Source of the DNA: Mucilaginibacter psychrotolerans | GTDB taxonomy: Bacteria > Bacteroidota > Bacteroidia > Sphingobacteriales > Sphingobacteriaceae | Length of the DNA: 64,000 bases | Direction: 5' to 3' | Assembly (NCBI RefSeq): GCF_004519315.1 | Contig: NZ_SOZE01000004.1 | Location: 186,001 to 250,000 of the forward strand | Shown here: positions 43,883-52,199 of the stretch, one piece after another | How positions within the stretch are numbered: position 1 is the first letter of the stretch | Layout of the letters: the number at the start of each line of letters is the position of its first letter | Notes under the pieces: model-generated | The model's database searches: none | What the model was told of the DNA's origin: nothing | What the model saw: the letters and a program-made list of their open reading frames with translations, nothing else | Translations under genes and position numbers: made by a program

Positions 43883-44538
43883 TGGCGAAGGTATTTTTGA
43901 TTGCCGGACTGGGTGCGGATACGCGCCTTTACCAAAACATCGTTTTGCCCGAAGGTTATGAGCCCGTGCCCGCCGATTGGATAATTCCTGCGGAAACGGA
44001 TACTTTAACTACCTATGCACAAAAGCTTGTGAGCCATTATGCTATCGCCGATAACTCAATTGTTATTGGCGACTCGCTGGGCGGGATGATTGCGGTAGAA
44101 ATTGCCAAGCAGGTAAAGCTGCAAAAGGTAATTTTGATATCGAGCATCAAAACTGCCGACGAAGCACCCTGGTATTTCAAGTTGTTCAGAAGCGTGCCGG
44201 TTTACAAACCCATCCCCGGTACCTTGTTCAATAAGCTTGGTTTTTTGGCGGGGCCCATATTCGGCAAGATGTCTGCCGATGAACTGAGTTTGTTCAACAG
44301 CATGCTGAGCAAGTCCTCGCCTGTTTTTTTAAAATGGGCCATGCATGCCGTGCTGTATTTTAACAATACCGAGCCTATTGCCAACTTATACCACATCATC
44401 GGCGATAAGGACCAGGTGTTCCCATGGAAGAAAATCAAAAACCCAACGGCTATCATCAAAGGAGGTACACACATCATGGTGTTCGACAGGGCAGATGAGA
44501 TAAACAAATTGCTGGCCGGTATCCTGCAAACCTCATGA
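43882..44538 (+). CDS. Alpha/beta-hydrolase family protein
   Basis: 218 residues. Nucleophile elbow VIGDSLGGMIAVE (Ser65 region), acid and His regions plausible in GDKDQVFPWKK and GTHIMVFDRADEINKLL. Short for the family and without a signal peptide. Substrate unknown. Its start overlaps the fRMsr stop by one base and its end overlaps the glycosylase start by 4 bp, so the three are translationally coupled. Confidence 0.87.
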   Translation: MAKVFLIAGLGADTRLYQNIVLPEGYEPVPADWIIPAETDTLTTYAQKLVSHYAIADNSIVIGDSLGGMIAVEIAKQVKLQKVILISSIKTADEAPWYFKLFRSVPVYKPIPGTLFNKLGFLAGPIFGKMSADELSLFNSMLSKSSPVFLKWAMHAVLYFNNTEPIANLYHIIGDKDQVFPWKKIKNPTAIIKGGTHIMVFDRADEINKLLAGILQTS

Positions 44539-45137
44539 AGCTACCCGAGGCATATTACCTGAGCAGTGATGTGGTTGCCATCGCCCGGGACTTATTGGGG
44601 AAGTATCTCTTTACCTGCATAGATGGTGTAACTACCGGCGGATACATTGTTGATACAGAAGCGTATAATGGTATCATTGATAAAGCTTCCCATTCGTACG
44701 GCAACCGCATTACGCCGCGAACCAAAACCATGTTCGAGCAAGGCGGCATTACCTATGTTTACCTTTGCTACGGCATCCACGAGATGTTTAACATCGTCAC
44801 CTCTGTAGCGGGTCAGCCGCACGCCATCCTTATCCGCGCTATCGTACCTACCGATGGGCTTGATGTGATCATGCATCGGCGAAATATGGATACCCTCAAA
44901 CACCATATCACCCGCGGCCCCGGCTCGGTTGCAAAGGCACTGGGGATATCGCGCAAAATAAACGCCTGTAGCCTGCAAAGCGATACGATATGGGTAGAAG
45001 ACCGCGGATTGCATTTTGATGCGGCTGAGGTGGCCGCAGGCCCCCGTATCGGCGTGGATTACGCCGGCGATGATGCCTTGCTGCCCTATAGGTTTTATTT
45101 GCGTGGGAATGCCTTCGTAAGTAAGCCTAATAAGTAA
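44535..45137 (+). CDS. DNA-3-methyladenine glycosylase (AAG/MPG family)
   Basis: 200 residues, normal length. Active-site region VDTEAYNGIIDKASHSYG with Glu, RTKTMFEQGGITYVYLCYG and GPGSVAKALGI are the AAG family motifs. It excises 3-methyladenine and other alkylated bases. The preceding overlap with the alpha/beta hydrolase and the fRMsr suggests a repair/oxidative damage operon. Confidence 0.95.
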   Translation: MKLPEAYYLSSDVVAIARDLLGKYLFTCIDGVTTGGYIVDTEAYNGIIDKASHSYGNRITPRTKTMFEQGGITYVYLCYGIHEMFNIVTSVAGQPHAILIRAIVPTDGLDVIMHRRNMDTLKHHITRGPGSVAKALGISRKINACSLQSDTIWVEDRGLHFDAAEVAAGPRIGVDYAGDDALLPYRFYLRGNAFVSKPNK

Positions 45138-45375
45138 AGTTCTCCCTAGTGGTTAATTAAGCCCCGTGGCGAGTTTAGTTGCTTCATGCCTCTTCGTGGT
45201 CGTCTATTGTTTTTTGATGGCTTGGCGGGCCTTAAAGGGGGTTCTGCGGGCGCGATGTGGTGTGGTTCCTGGCAACTGGAACCATATTCAGCTCCTTCAA
45301 TCCGATATTTTTTGCAGGCATCGCTAACAAATATCGCATTTGTTCGTATATAACTCATCCAAATTCTTTAATGAG

Positions 45376-45873
45376 ATGAGCACACACCCTACCACCGAAA
45401 ACCTGAAGTACCTCCGCAACGAGATCAACGAAGTGAAAACCGCCATGCTGACCACCTACAACGCGGCGCGTGGTTTCAGTAGCCGACCTATGGGCACAGC
45501 CGATGTAGATGCCGAAGGCAATATCTGGTTCTTCACCAACGAACACTCAGAGAAAGCCAGTGAGATTTCCGTAGAGAATTCTGTTTCCCTTACGTACTCC
45601 GACCCGAAGAACCATACCTATCTCAGCATTATCGGTGAAGCCGTACTGGTAGACGACAAAGCAAAAATGAAGGAACTTTGGAACCCTTTTGTAAAATCCT
45701 TTTTTCCCGAGGGGTTGGAAGATCCCGAACTGATGCTGTTAAAAATTACACCCACCGATGCCGAGTACTGGGATAGCGGCAGCAGCAGTATGGTGGTATT
45801 GTTCAACATGCTCAAAGCGGTTGTGACCGGGCATCGTGCAGATGTGGGCAGGCATGGTACGATTGAGCTTTAA
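45376..45873 (+). CDS. Pyridoxamine 5'-phosphate oxidase-like stress protein
   Basis: 165 residues from the ATG at 45376 (MSTHPTTENLKYLRNE). Split-barrel flavin/PLP-binding fold: AMLTTYNAARGFSSRPMGTADVDAEGNIWFFTNEHSEK and the ALVDD-like strand region are of the COG3871 general stress protein type. Probably binds FMN; substrate unknown. The first 238 bp upstream show no gene. Confidence 0.88.
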   Translation: MSTHPTTENLKYLRNEINEVKTAMLTTYNAARGFSSRPMGTADVDAEGNIWFFTNEHSEKASEISVENSVSLTYSDPKNHTYLSIIGEAVLVDDKAKMKELWNPFVKSFFPEGLEDPELMLLKITPTDAEYWDSGSSSMVVLFNMLKAVVTGHRADVGRHGTIEL

Positions 45874-45879
45874 CAGTTT

Positions 45880-45935
45880 GAATATCGAATACCGAACCCC
45901 GAATTTTGAATGATGAAGTAATTGAATCCCGCGTT
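45880..45935. repeat. Left half of an AATATCGAA element
   Basis: AATATCGAATACCGAACCCC ... CGCGTTCC. The right half seems to be 46259-46300, separated by two CGTCATTCTGAA elements. Confidence 0.6.
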
Positions 45936-45953
45936 CCAGAAATAAAAGACATA

Positions 45954-46062
45954 CGTCATTCTGAAATTTTTTCAGAACCCCATCATAAAGGTAACCACCA
46001 TGCTACCCACTTGCATGCCGATTACCCGCCGTGTGCGGTGCCGAAACAAGTTCGGCATGACG
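45954..46062. repeat. CGTCATTCTGAA-family palindrome, copy 2
   Basis: CGTCATTCTGAAATTTTTTC ... GAAACAAGTTCGGCATGACG. A short TGAATATCGAATTT remnant follows. Confidence 0.85.
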
Positions 46063-46089
46063 TTTTTTGAATATCGAATTTAACACACC

Positions 46090-46185
46090 CGTCATTCTGA
46101 AATTTTTTCAGAACCCCATCATAAAGGTAGCCACCATGCGGCCAACTTGCATGCCGCTTGGGGTGCCGAAAATAATTCGACAGAC
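46090..46185. repeat. CGTCATTCTGAA-family palindrome, copy 3
   Basis: GTCATTCTGAAATTTTTTCA ... GCCGAAAATAATTCGACAGAC; the right arm has decayed. Together with copy 2 it forms most of the 422-bp gap before the DUF4406 gene. Confidence 0.8.
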
Positions 46186-46258
46186 TTTTTTTATGTTTAT
46201 GTAACCTTTATAATTAATTATTAATCAATTTATTAATAGCTAAATTGTAAAGTGATTT

Positions 46259-46300
46259 CCCGCTCTTTTTTTCCTTCAGTGTTCACCATTCGATATTAAT
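46259..46300. repeat. Right half of an AATATCGAA element
   Basis: TTCAGTGTTCACCATTCGAT then ATTAATTCC. It supplies the TAA stop codon of the minus-strand gene at 46296. Confidence 0.6.
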
Positions 46301-46670
46301 TCCTTGCGTCGTTCAATAACTCCTCCAGATCATAGTACACTTTCAATCCCATGTTTTCGGCAAAGACTACATCGCCGTCGGCACCTTTTGATGCGCCTTC
46401 AATCCTCAGGATGGCATCGCAGCGGGTAATCAACCGGCGGGCAATGGGGTAGGATATCTCCTCGTAAATTTCGTCGCCGGCATATTTGCAGCCGGCTTGC
46501 TTTAAAAGCGGGAGGGCGAACCACTCGCCGATAATGGGGATATGCCCGGCGCGGAACAATGCTAAAGCGGGTTCTTCCATGCGCTGCAGGTTTTGGGCCA
46601 TCATGGTGGGATCGTCATTAGTGCCCGAGCGGTATGGCCCGGCGATGAGGATGGTTAAGGCTTTCTTCAT
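46296..46670 (-). CDS. DUF4406/nucleoside 2-deoxyribosyltransferase-like protein
   Basis: 124 residues. ILIAGPYRSGTNDDP start, PIIGEWFALPLLKQAGC and CDAILRIEGASKGADGD motifs fit the nucleoside deoxyribosyltransferase-like family DUF4406. It starts in an overlap of 4 bp with the upstream NudK-type gene, suggesting nucleotide salvage or housecleaning. Stop codon is in the dispersed repeat. Confidence 0.8.
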   Translation of the reverse strand: MKKALTILIAGPYRSGTNDDPTMMAQNLQRMEEPALALFRAGHIPIIGEWFALPLLKQAGCKYAGDEIYEEISYPIARRLITRCDAILRIEGASKGADGDVVFAENMGLKVYYDLEELLNDARN

Positions 46671-47245
46671 GATAAGAGCTTATTGATTTGTGCGTATTGT
46701 AACAGGATAACGGTTTTGGCATCGCGTATCTCTCCGGTGGCTACCATCCCCAGCGCATCGGCGAAAGACAATTCCAACACTTCGATGTTCTCATGTTCAT
46801 CTGCGGCGCCACCGCCTTCGTTCACTTTCATGTCGCTATCGTACTCGGCCACAAAAAAATAAAGGATCTCGGTAACCGAGCCAGGCGACATATATAGTTC
46901 GAAAGCCTTTTGCACCGAATGGATCTGGTAGCCGGTTTCCTCTTCTGTTTCGCGGCGGATGCATTCCTCGGGGTTATCATCGTCCAGTAGTCCCGCACAG
47001 CATTCAATCATCATACCATCCTCATTGCCATTGATGTATGTAGGTAACCTAAACTGCCGGGTAAGTATTACGGTACCCTGTTTGGGATTGTACAGCAGTA
47101 TTACCGATCCGTTGCCACGGTCGTAAGCCTCGCGCACCTGGATTATGGTGCTGCCATCTTTTACCCTGCCTTCAAAGGTTATCTTCTTTAGCGTGTACCA
47201 ATTGTCGGAAAGTATCTCGGTTTTAAGGATCTTGATGTTATCCAT
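46667..47245 (-). CDS. nudK: NUDIX hydrolase, NudK-like (GDP-mannose/ADP-ribose type)
   Basis: 192 residues. Nudix box in 'CCAGLLDDDNPEECIRRE' TEEETG (GX5EX7REUXEEXGU, with an Asp-rich first loop), preceded by GNGSVILLYN as in NudK. It hydrolyses nucleoside diphosphate sugars such as GDP-mannose. It is divergent from a DeoR regulator and overlaps the DUF4406 gene by 4 bp, so a regulator plus two nucleotide enzymes form one unit. Confidence 0.88.
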   Translation of the reverse strand: MDNIKILKTEILSDNWYTLKKITFEGRVKDGSTIIQVREAYDRGNGSVILLYNPKQGTVILTRQFRLPTYINGNEDGMMIECCAGLLDDDNPEECIRRETEEETGYQIHSVQKAFELYMSPGSVTEILYFFVAEYDSDMKVNEGGGAADEHENIEVLELSFADALGMVATGEIRDAKTVILLQYAQINKLLS

Positions 47246-47253
47246 ATTTAAAA

Positions 47254-47292
47254 TTGAACGAAATTGATTGATATTGATTATATTTGAACAAA
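47254..47292. promoter_or_regulatory. Divergent nudK/deoR regulatory region
   Basis: TTGAACGAAATT at 47254 and TTGAACAAATT at 47284 form a direct repeat about 30 bp apart, both in the 62-bp gap. TATATTTG (47279-47286) matches the -7 consensus for the deoR-type gene. The repeats are candidate DeoR operators. Confidence 0.5.
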
Positions 47293-47307
47293 TTACAGGA
47301 TAATAAA

Positions 47308-48057
47308 ATGAACTTTCAAAAGAGGAAGCAAAAAATTTTTGAGGAACTGGATAGCAGGGGCGAGGTAGATATCAAAAAACTGGCTGCCGAATTAGGCATA
47401 GCTGAAATTACCGCCCGGCGCGATCTTAATCAACTGGCCGCCGATGGCCTGCTTTACCGCACCCACGGCGGGGCGGTAAAGGTGAACCCGCAGGAGCGTC
47501 CGCATGCCTTCGTCAACAAAACGGCGCAGAACGCCGAGGTTAAGGATGCCATTTGCCGGGTAGCGGCTGCGCAGATACAGGAGGGCGATATTATTTTTAT
47601 GGATTGCGGCAGCACGGTTTTCCGGCTTTGCCAGTTTATTAAGAACAAGAGGATAAAGGTAATAACCAATTCGCTGCCTGTTATTTATGAGTTGCAGGAT
47701 AGTGCTGTTAGTTTGAACATCATCGGCGGTGAACTGGACGATGCACGACAGGCAATGCATGGCATCATAGCCAACGAGCACATTGCGCGGTACCGCGCCA
47801 CCAAAGCGTTTTTAGGGGTAGATGGTATTTCTCTAAACGGCCTTTTCGCCAATAGCGAAAAAGAAGCAGGCATTACCACAGCCTTCGCCGGCAACAGTGC
47901 ATACACCTACCTGCTTTGCGATGCCGGCAAAATAGGCCGCGAAACGTATTTGAATTTTGGCGGTTTGGATATAGTGGATGCCATTATTACAAATGCAGGG
48001 GCAGAGGTAATGCAGGATTATGAGGAGCGTGGGGTGAAGGTGCTGCGGGCGGTGTAG
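47308..48057 (+). CDS. DeoR-family transcriptional regulator
   Basis: 249 residues from the ATG at 47308 (MNFQKRKQKIFEELDSRG). HTH: 'VDIKKLAAELGIAEITARRD'; sugar-phosphate sensor: IFMDCGSTVFRLCQFI and FLGVDGISLNGLF and DAGKIGRETY. The effector is probably a phosphorylated sugar or nucleoside. It likely controls the divergent nudK-DUF4406 pair and itself. Confidence 0.94.
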   Translation: MNFQKRKQKIFEELDSRGEVDIKKLAAELGIAEITARRDLNQLAADGLLYRTHGGAVKVNPQERPHAFVNKTAQNAEVKDAICRVAAAQIQEGDIIFMDCGSTVFRLCQFIKNKRIKVITNSLPVIYELQDSAVSLNIIGGELDDARQAMHGIIANEHIARYRATKAFLGVDGISLNGLFANSEKEAGITTAFAGNSAYTYLLCDAGKIGRETYLNFGGLDIVDAIITNAGAEVMQDYEERGVKVLRAV

Positions 48058-48081
48058 AGGGGATTTTAGAAGACTAAATTA

Positions 48082-48168
48082 AATTTCGAATAATGAATTC
48101 TGAACACCCAACGCCGAATTGCTTTTTCCTTCGTTATTCGACATTGGATATTCGGTGTTCGATATTCA
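48082..48168. repeat. AATATCGAA-family palindrome with rsmD stop codon
   Basis: AATTTCGAATAATGAATTCT ... GGTGTTCGATATTCA. The stop codon of rsmD (48166-48168) is in its right end. Confidence 0.8.
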
Positions 48169-48714
48169 AGGAGCTTCTTCCTCCGCTCTAAAAAACGAAA
48201 AAGACGAATGCCCGTATTTCCTTTGCTCCACAAAAGCCTTGTGGTTACTTAGGTTCTGTAGCGATTGGTGTTCTACGATGAGCAGGCCACCTGGTTTAAG
48301 TAATTGCTTATCGAAAACGATTTTAGGTATCTCGGGGATCTTGTTGAGGTCGTAAGGTGGGTCGGCAAATACCAGGTCGTATTGTTCGCTCTCCATATCC
48401 AGGTATTTGAATACGTCGGCCTTAAAAGTTTGTATCTGGGTAAGGCCGTGCTGGCGGGCGGTATCTTTTAAATAAAAAACGCATTGCTGGCTGCGGTCTA
48501 CGCTGGTAACCTGCGCCGCGCCCCGCGAAGCAAACTCCATGGAGATATTGCCGGTGCCGCTGAAAAGATCCAGCACGATGATATCTTCAAACTCAATTTG
48601 ATTAAGCAGGATGTTGAATAGCGCCTCTTTGGCCATATCAGTAGTGGGCCGTACCGGCAGATTATTTGGCGGGTTAAGTCGCAGCCCCTTTAAGCGTCCC
48701 CCTATAATGCGCAT
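48166..48714 (-). CDS. rsmD: 16S rRNA (guanine966-N2)-methyltransferase
   Basis: 182 residues. SAM site VLDLFSGTGNISMEFASRGA and the NPPY-like DPPYDLNKIPEI catalytic motif of RsmD; RIIGGRLKGLRLNPP start is typical. It overlaps the DUF3822 gene by 13 bp. Last codons lie beside a dispersed palindrome. Confidence 0.95.
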   Translation of the reverse strand: MRIIGGRLKGLRLNPPNNLPVRPTTDMAKEALFNILLNQIEFEDIIVLDLFSGTGNISMEFASRGAAQVTSVDRSQQCVFYLKDTARQHGLTQIQTFKADVFKYLDMESEQYDLVFADPPYDLNKIPEIPKIVFDKQLLKPGGLLIVEHQSLQNLSNHKAFVEQRKYGHSSFSFFRAEEEAP

Positions 48715-49502
48715 AGTGATAAAGCGGCAAGGCTTAGTATTTTATGCGGCACTACCTGCTGCGGCAATACAAGCACCTTAATATCGTTGATGCGTACTTT
48801 GCCGAAAAACTCGGCCAGGTAAGTGAAGCTCTTATCCGAATCGTTGATATCGCCGCTAAGTACCAAAGTTAGCTTTTCGGGTGTGAGGCCCAGTTCATCG
48901 GCCACAAAGGCGGCAAAGTAGGCAAGTTCCTCGTGGCTCTTGTAGGCAAAGTTGTTATAAAAACGCAGCCCGCTGTAGTTAAAGTTTAAAATCTCTACTA
49001 CGCCGTTCTCTATGTTCAGGTACAAATCGGTACTGGTGGGGTAGTTGCTGGCTATGGCCTCTATCCAGCCTTTAGCGCGGTAAACGATGGTTTCGTTTTG
49101 GAAGGTGCCCTGCGTAGCAGCGGCGGCTTCGTCTACTTTATAAATAATGGTGTTTTTGCTATCGAGTGGCTGGGCGTACACCATATCGTTCTCCTGCACA
49201 TCAAGTAGGCGGGCCACTTTTGCCGCATATTCATCATCAAACAAGCTTTCGGGCATCAGCGTAAAACCGCCCGCAGTTAAGCCCGTGATAACTTTTTTGT
49301 AGTTGGCGGTAAGCACTTCGCGTAACCACTGCGGTTTTGTTAGTTCGGCCAGCGGGCAATTCTCGGCCCAGGCCAATAATTTTTTATGGTGGGCAATGGC
49401 ATAGCTGAAACTATGCGCGTCAATCTGTAACAACAAATTGTAATCAGCAGCCTGACTAAGGTTCAGTTGCTCGTCGGTGTATTTGTAGTTGTGCTCGCTC
49501 AT
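48702..49502 (-). CDS. DUF3822 family protein
   Basis: 266 residues. NLLLQIDAHSFSYAIAHHKKLLAW start and VLSGDINDSDKSF middle agree with DUF3822, an actin-like ATPase fold protein of Bacteroidota commonly found next to rsmD and coaD. Function unknown. It overlaps rsmD by 13 bp. Confidence 0.88.
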   Translation of the reverse strand: MSEHNYKYTDEQLNLSQAADYNLLLQIDAHSFSYAIAHHKKLLAWAENCPLAELTKPQWLREVLTANYKKVITGLTAGGFTLMPESLFDDEYAAKVARLLDVQENDMVYAQPLDSKNTIIYKVDEAAAATQGTFQNETIVYRAKGWIEAIASNYPTSTDLYLNIENGVVEILNFNYSGLRFYNNFAYKSHEELAYFAAFVADELGLTPEKLTLVLSGDINDSDKSFTYLAEFFGKVRINDIKVLVLPQQVVPHKILSLAALSLCAL

Positions 49503-49714
49503 GCAGGGTTTAACAAAAGTAATATTTTTTCGGCTTACTTAATTAAGATAGTTGAGAGGTTTTTTGATCAGGTGTTTGTTAATAGAGCGAGAGGTTTTAA
49601 TGGGGATTTTGAGCAGGCAGGTAGATGATCAGCGTGCTTCGCCTACCGGTACGGCTTTACCGTTTCGTTACCTTGCCTATTTTGGATATCTTGGGCAATC
49701 ATAAAAACCTGCCC

Positions 49715-50497
49715 ATGAAAATCCTTTCCGCCTTATTTTGCCTTTTGCTAACGCTGCAAGTTTCAGCCCAGCAAAAAAAATACAACTACATGTATCAATA
49801 CGGCATAGCCGATGCTTTTTTGGCGGGGCTTTACCATGGTACGTTGCCCGTAAAAGAGATGCTGCCTCATGGCGATTTCGGCCTTGGCGCGCCGGATGTG
49901 CTGGACGGCGAACTGATCATCTACAACGGCAAAGCCTATCAAACCCGTGCAACGGGAGAAACTACGCTAATGGCTGATACCGCAAAGATACCGCTGGTAT
50001 TATCTACCAACTTCAAGGCCGATACCGCTTTCTACATCAATTCGCCTGCGGATAAGAAAACGGTATTGGGCCAGATAGACTATTACCTCAAAAAAGCCAA
50101 CGGCCTTTACGCCATCCGCGTCAGCGGCGAATTTGCACTAGTGAAAACCCGTGCCTTCCCCAGGGCGGATAAAGAACCTTTTTTACCCCTGGCGAGCATT
50201 TTAGATCGGCAGCACTTCTTCAGCATGCCCAATATCAGTGGCACGCTCATTGGCTTTAAGCTGCCGCAATACCTCAGCAGCGTTACCATTGCCAATTACC
50301 ACTTCCATTTCCTGTCTGCCGACATGACCAAAGGCGGTCACATGACAGATATGGCCGTTAACAAGGTAAAGGTGGAGATTGCGGTGTTGCAGGGCATCGA
50401 TATTCAGATACCGCAGGACAGCGATTTCATGAATTTCGACTTTAAAACTGTTAAGAAAGGCGATGCCCTTAAAGCCGAGACCCCGATAAAACAATAA
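49715..50497 (+). CDS. budA: Alpha-acetolactate decarboxylase, exported form
   Basis: 260 residues from the ATG at 49715 (MKILSALFCLLLTLQVSAQQ); a signal peptide of about 19 residues is visible. ALDC features: MYQYGIADAFLAGLYHG, LPHGDFGLGAPDVLDGELI and the Zn site YHFHFL...GGHMTDM (HxH plus a third His). It converts acetolactate to acetoin; a secreted location is unusual but known in some bacteria. No acetolactate synthase or butanediol gene lies nearby. Confidence 0.9.
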   Translation: MKILSALFCLLLTLQVSAQQKKYNYMYQYGIADAFLAGLYHGTLPVKEMLPHGDFGLGAPDVLDGELIIYNGKAYQTRATGETTLMADTAKIPLVLSTNFKADTAFYINSPADKKTVLGQIDYYLKKANGLYAIRVSGEFALVKTRAFPRADKEPFLPLASILDRQHFFSMPNISGTLIGFKLPQYLSSVTIANYHFHFLSADMTKGGHMTDMAVNKVKVEIAVLQGIDIQIPQDSDFMNFDFKTVKKGDALKAETPIKQ

Positions 50498-50551
50498 AGC
50501 CCCGCCGGGTGCCGGCAGAGCTGTTATTGTTATTTGATGAGCAAGCGTTAT

Positions 50552-51475
50552 TTACAATATATAAAATACCTTTTCTTCGGTGCGTGCGGGCTTCAGATGC
50601 GGTATAGTTTCTTTTTGGCTATCGTTCAGCATCTCTTTCAGGTCGCGCTCAATGGTTTGCGATATAGCTGTGGTAGGCGTATCTGTGGGCTTGTTTTCGA
50701 ACGGATCCTGTAGGTGGATGGCCATTTTTTCAACCAGTAAAAATGCAGCAGCTATGGCGATGATCAGTGGTACCTCGAATATGCCGAAGAACTCAATAAG
50801 CCCGAAAGGCAGCAGTGTAATAAACAGGTACAGGCAAAAATGGATATACGAGCTATAGGTAGATGGGAAGACGGTGTTCTTTATCCGTTCACATTTACCC
50901 ATGGCGTCGCACAGGCGGGTTAGCGTGCGGTCTATCTCTACCTGTTGGTAATCGTTCAGCCAGCCGTTTTTATAAGCCAATTGGGTATCCATGCCATGCA
51001 GCTTAAGCAGGCTATTGGGCACGTTGGTATAGCGGCGACTAAATTTCACTTCCTCCTCCTCCAAAAAATCGATGCTGCGGATATAGCAATTCTGCCCGCG
51101 TAAAGACTGGCTAAGGGAATAGCACCAGGCTATCTGCCTGCGCACAAAACGCGTTTTAAAGTTTTCTTCCTCTTCGTTGCCGGCATCTAAAAAGGTGATC
51201 AGCTGGCGCGTAAGCGAGCGCGATTCGTTTACGATGGCACCCCAAAGGCCACGTGCTTCCCACCAGCGGTCGTAAGCCTGGTTAGAGCGGAACGCCAGCA
51301 ACAGCGATATGATGGTGGCCAGTATGGCCGGCACCGCAATGGGTATAGATATACGGAACTGCGGGAAGAAGTAATGGAACCCGGCGATAGCCACGGCATA
51401 GGCTGCAATGAGCAGCAATTCGTTTTTAATTTTGCCTACCAGGTAGGTAACGGGAATATTATCTTTTAATAGCAT
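50552..51475 (-). CDS. Bestrophin-family anion channel
   Basis: 307 residues with four membrane regions. SLLLAFRSNQAYDRWWEARGLWG is the bestrophin signature; the YHFFPQFRISIPIAVPAIL region precedes it. Bacterial homologues form pentameric Cl- or cation channels. It is 39 bp downstream of the Usp-like gene on the same strand. Confidence 0.9.
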   Translation of the reverse strand: MLLKDNIPVTYLVGKIKNELLLIAAYAVAIAGFHYFFPQFRISIPIAVPAILATIISLLLAFRSNQAYDRWWEARGLWGAIVNESRSLTRQLITFLDAGNEEEENFKTRFVRRQIAWCYSLSQSLRGQNCYIRSIDFLEEEEVKFSRRYTNVPNSLLKLHGMDTQLAYKNGWLNDYQQVEIDRTLTRLCDAMGKCERIKNTVFPSTYSSYIHFCLYLFITLLPFGLIEFFGIFEVPLIIAIAAAFLLVEKMAIHLQDPFENKPTDTPTTAISQTIERDLKEMLNDSQKETIPHLKPARTEEKVFYIL

Positions 51476-51514
51476 AATGTTTTTTGTTAGATGTTAGATG
51501 ATGTGCGGATTGGC

Positions 51515-52018
51515 TTAAAATTCCTGCCATTCCATTTCTTCAATGGTGTGCAATGCTTTCACTTTGGCAAGCTGCGGCGAAGGCGTAAACGGCTGCACGG
51601 TTAGCACCGGGTATTTGCTACGCTCCAGCAGTTGCGTGGGTTCATAGCTGTTTGGGGTGATTAGCGCACAGTTATAATCTTTTAGTTTGGCTATTTGGTC
51701 AACCTCTCTTGCTTCCAGGTAATTCTTGAACACTGCAACGGTGTTACCGTAAAAGAATTCAGTTTGCAGGCTTTCTATTTGATTAGGATATTGCCTCGCC
51801 AAACGGGTGCATTCGTCCATAAATTCCTGGGTTATATGCTCGTACTCGCGGCTGCGTCGCGATAGCATCAGCAAATCGGAGATAGAGTCAGACAGTCCCA
51901 GGAAATTAACCAGCAGGATATTGAACTTTTTGCCGGGCTGGCGCTGCATCAAAGCAGGGATGGTTTGCAACGATGTTAAACTAAAATCAGTCGGGATTAA
52001 GATGTTTGTGGTTTTCAT
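51515..52018 (-). CDS. Universal-stress-protein-like protein
   Basis: 167 residues from the ATG at 52018 (MKTTNILIPTDFSLTSLQ); a longer frame starts 27 bp upstream. The ILIPTDFS start and the final YPVLTVQPF strand fit the Usp fold, but the ATP-binding GxxG(9)GS motif is not apparent. Possibly a stress regulator. It is followed closely by the bestrophin gene. Confidence 0.72.
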   Translation of the reverse strand: MKTTNILIPTDFSLTSLQTIPALMQRQPGKKFNILLVNFLGLSDSISDLLMLSRRSREYEHITQEFMDECTRLARQYPNQIESLQTEFFYGNTVAVFKNYLEAREVDQIAKLKDYNCALITPNSYEPTQLLERSKYPVLTVQPFTPSPQLAKVKALHTIEEMEWQEF

Positions 52019-52115
52019 ATCGATGTTTTTTATTGTTTGATACAATAGTCGGCACCGGGTATTAAAACCGTTTAAGAGGAGGATTAGAAACTGATTAGAG
52101 TTTAAAAAAAAATGA

Positions 52116-52199
52116 GGCCCCCTCTAAATCTCCCCCGGTGGGGGAGACTTTAGCTTCAATTTTTAAGTCCTCCCTACCGGGGAGGATTTAGGTGGGGCT
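52116..52199. repeat. CCCCCTCTAAATCTCCCCC-type palindrome
   Basis: GCCCCCTCTAAATCTCCCCC and TCCCTACCGGGGAGGATTTA form the arms. A half element of this kind is at 28734-28773. The histidine kinase stop codon (52163) lies in it. Confidence 0.85.

Noticed and set aside
45146..45358. 70-residue minus-strand ORF
   Set aside because: Low-complexity Arg/Pro-rich, no homology seen and it overlaps the promoter region of the PNPOx-like gene.
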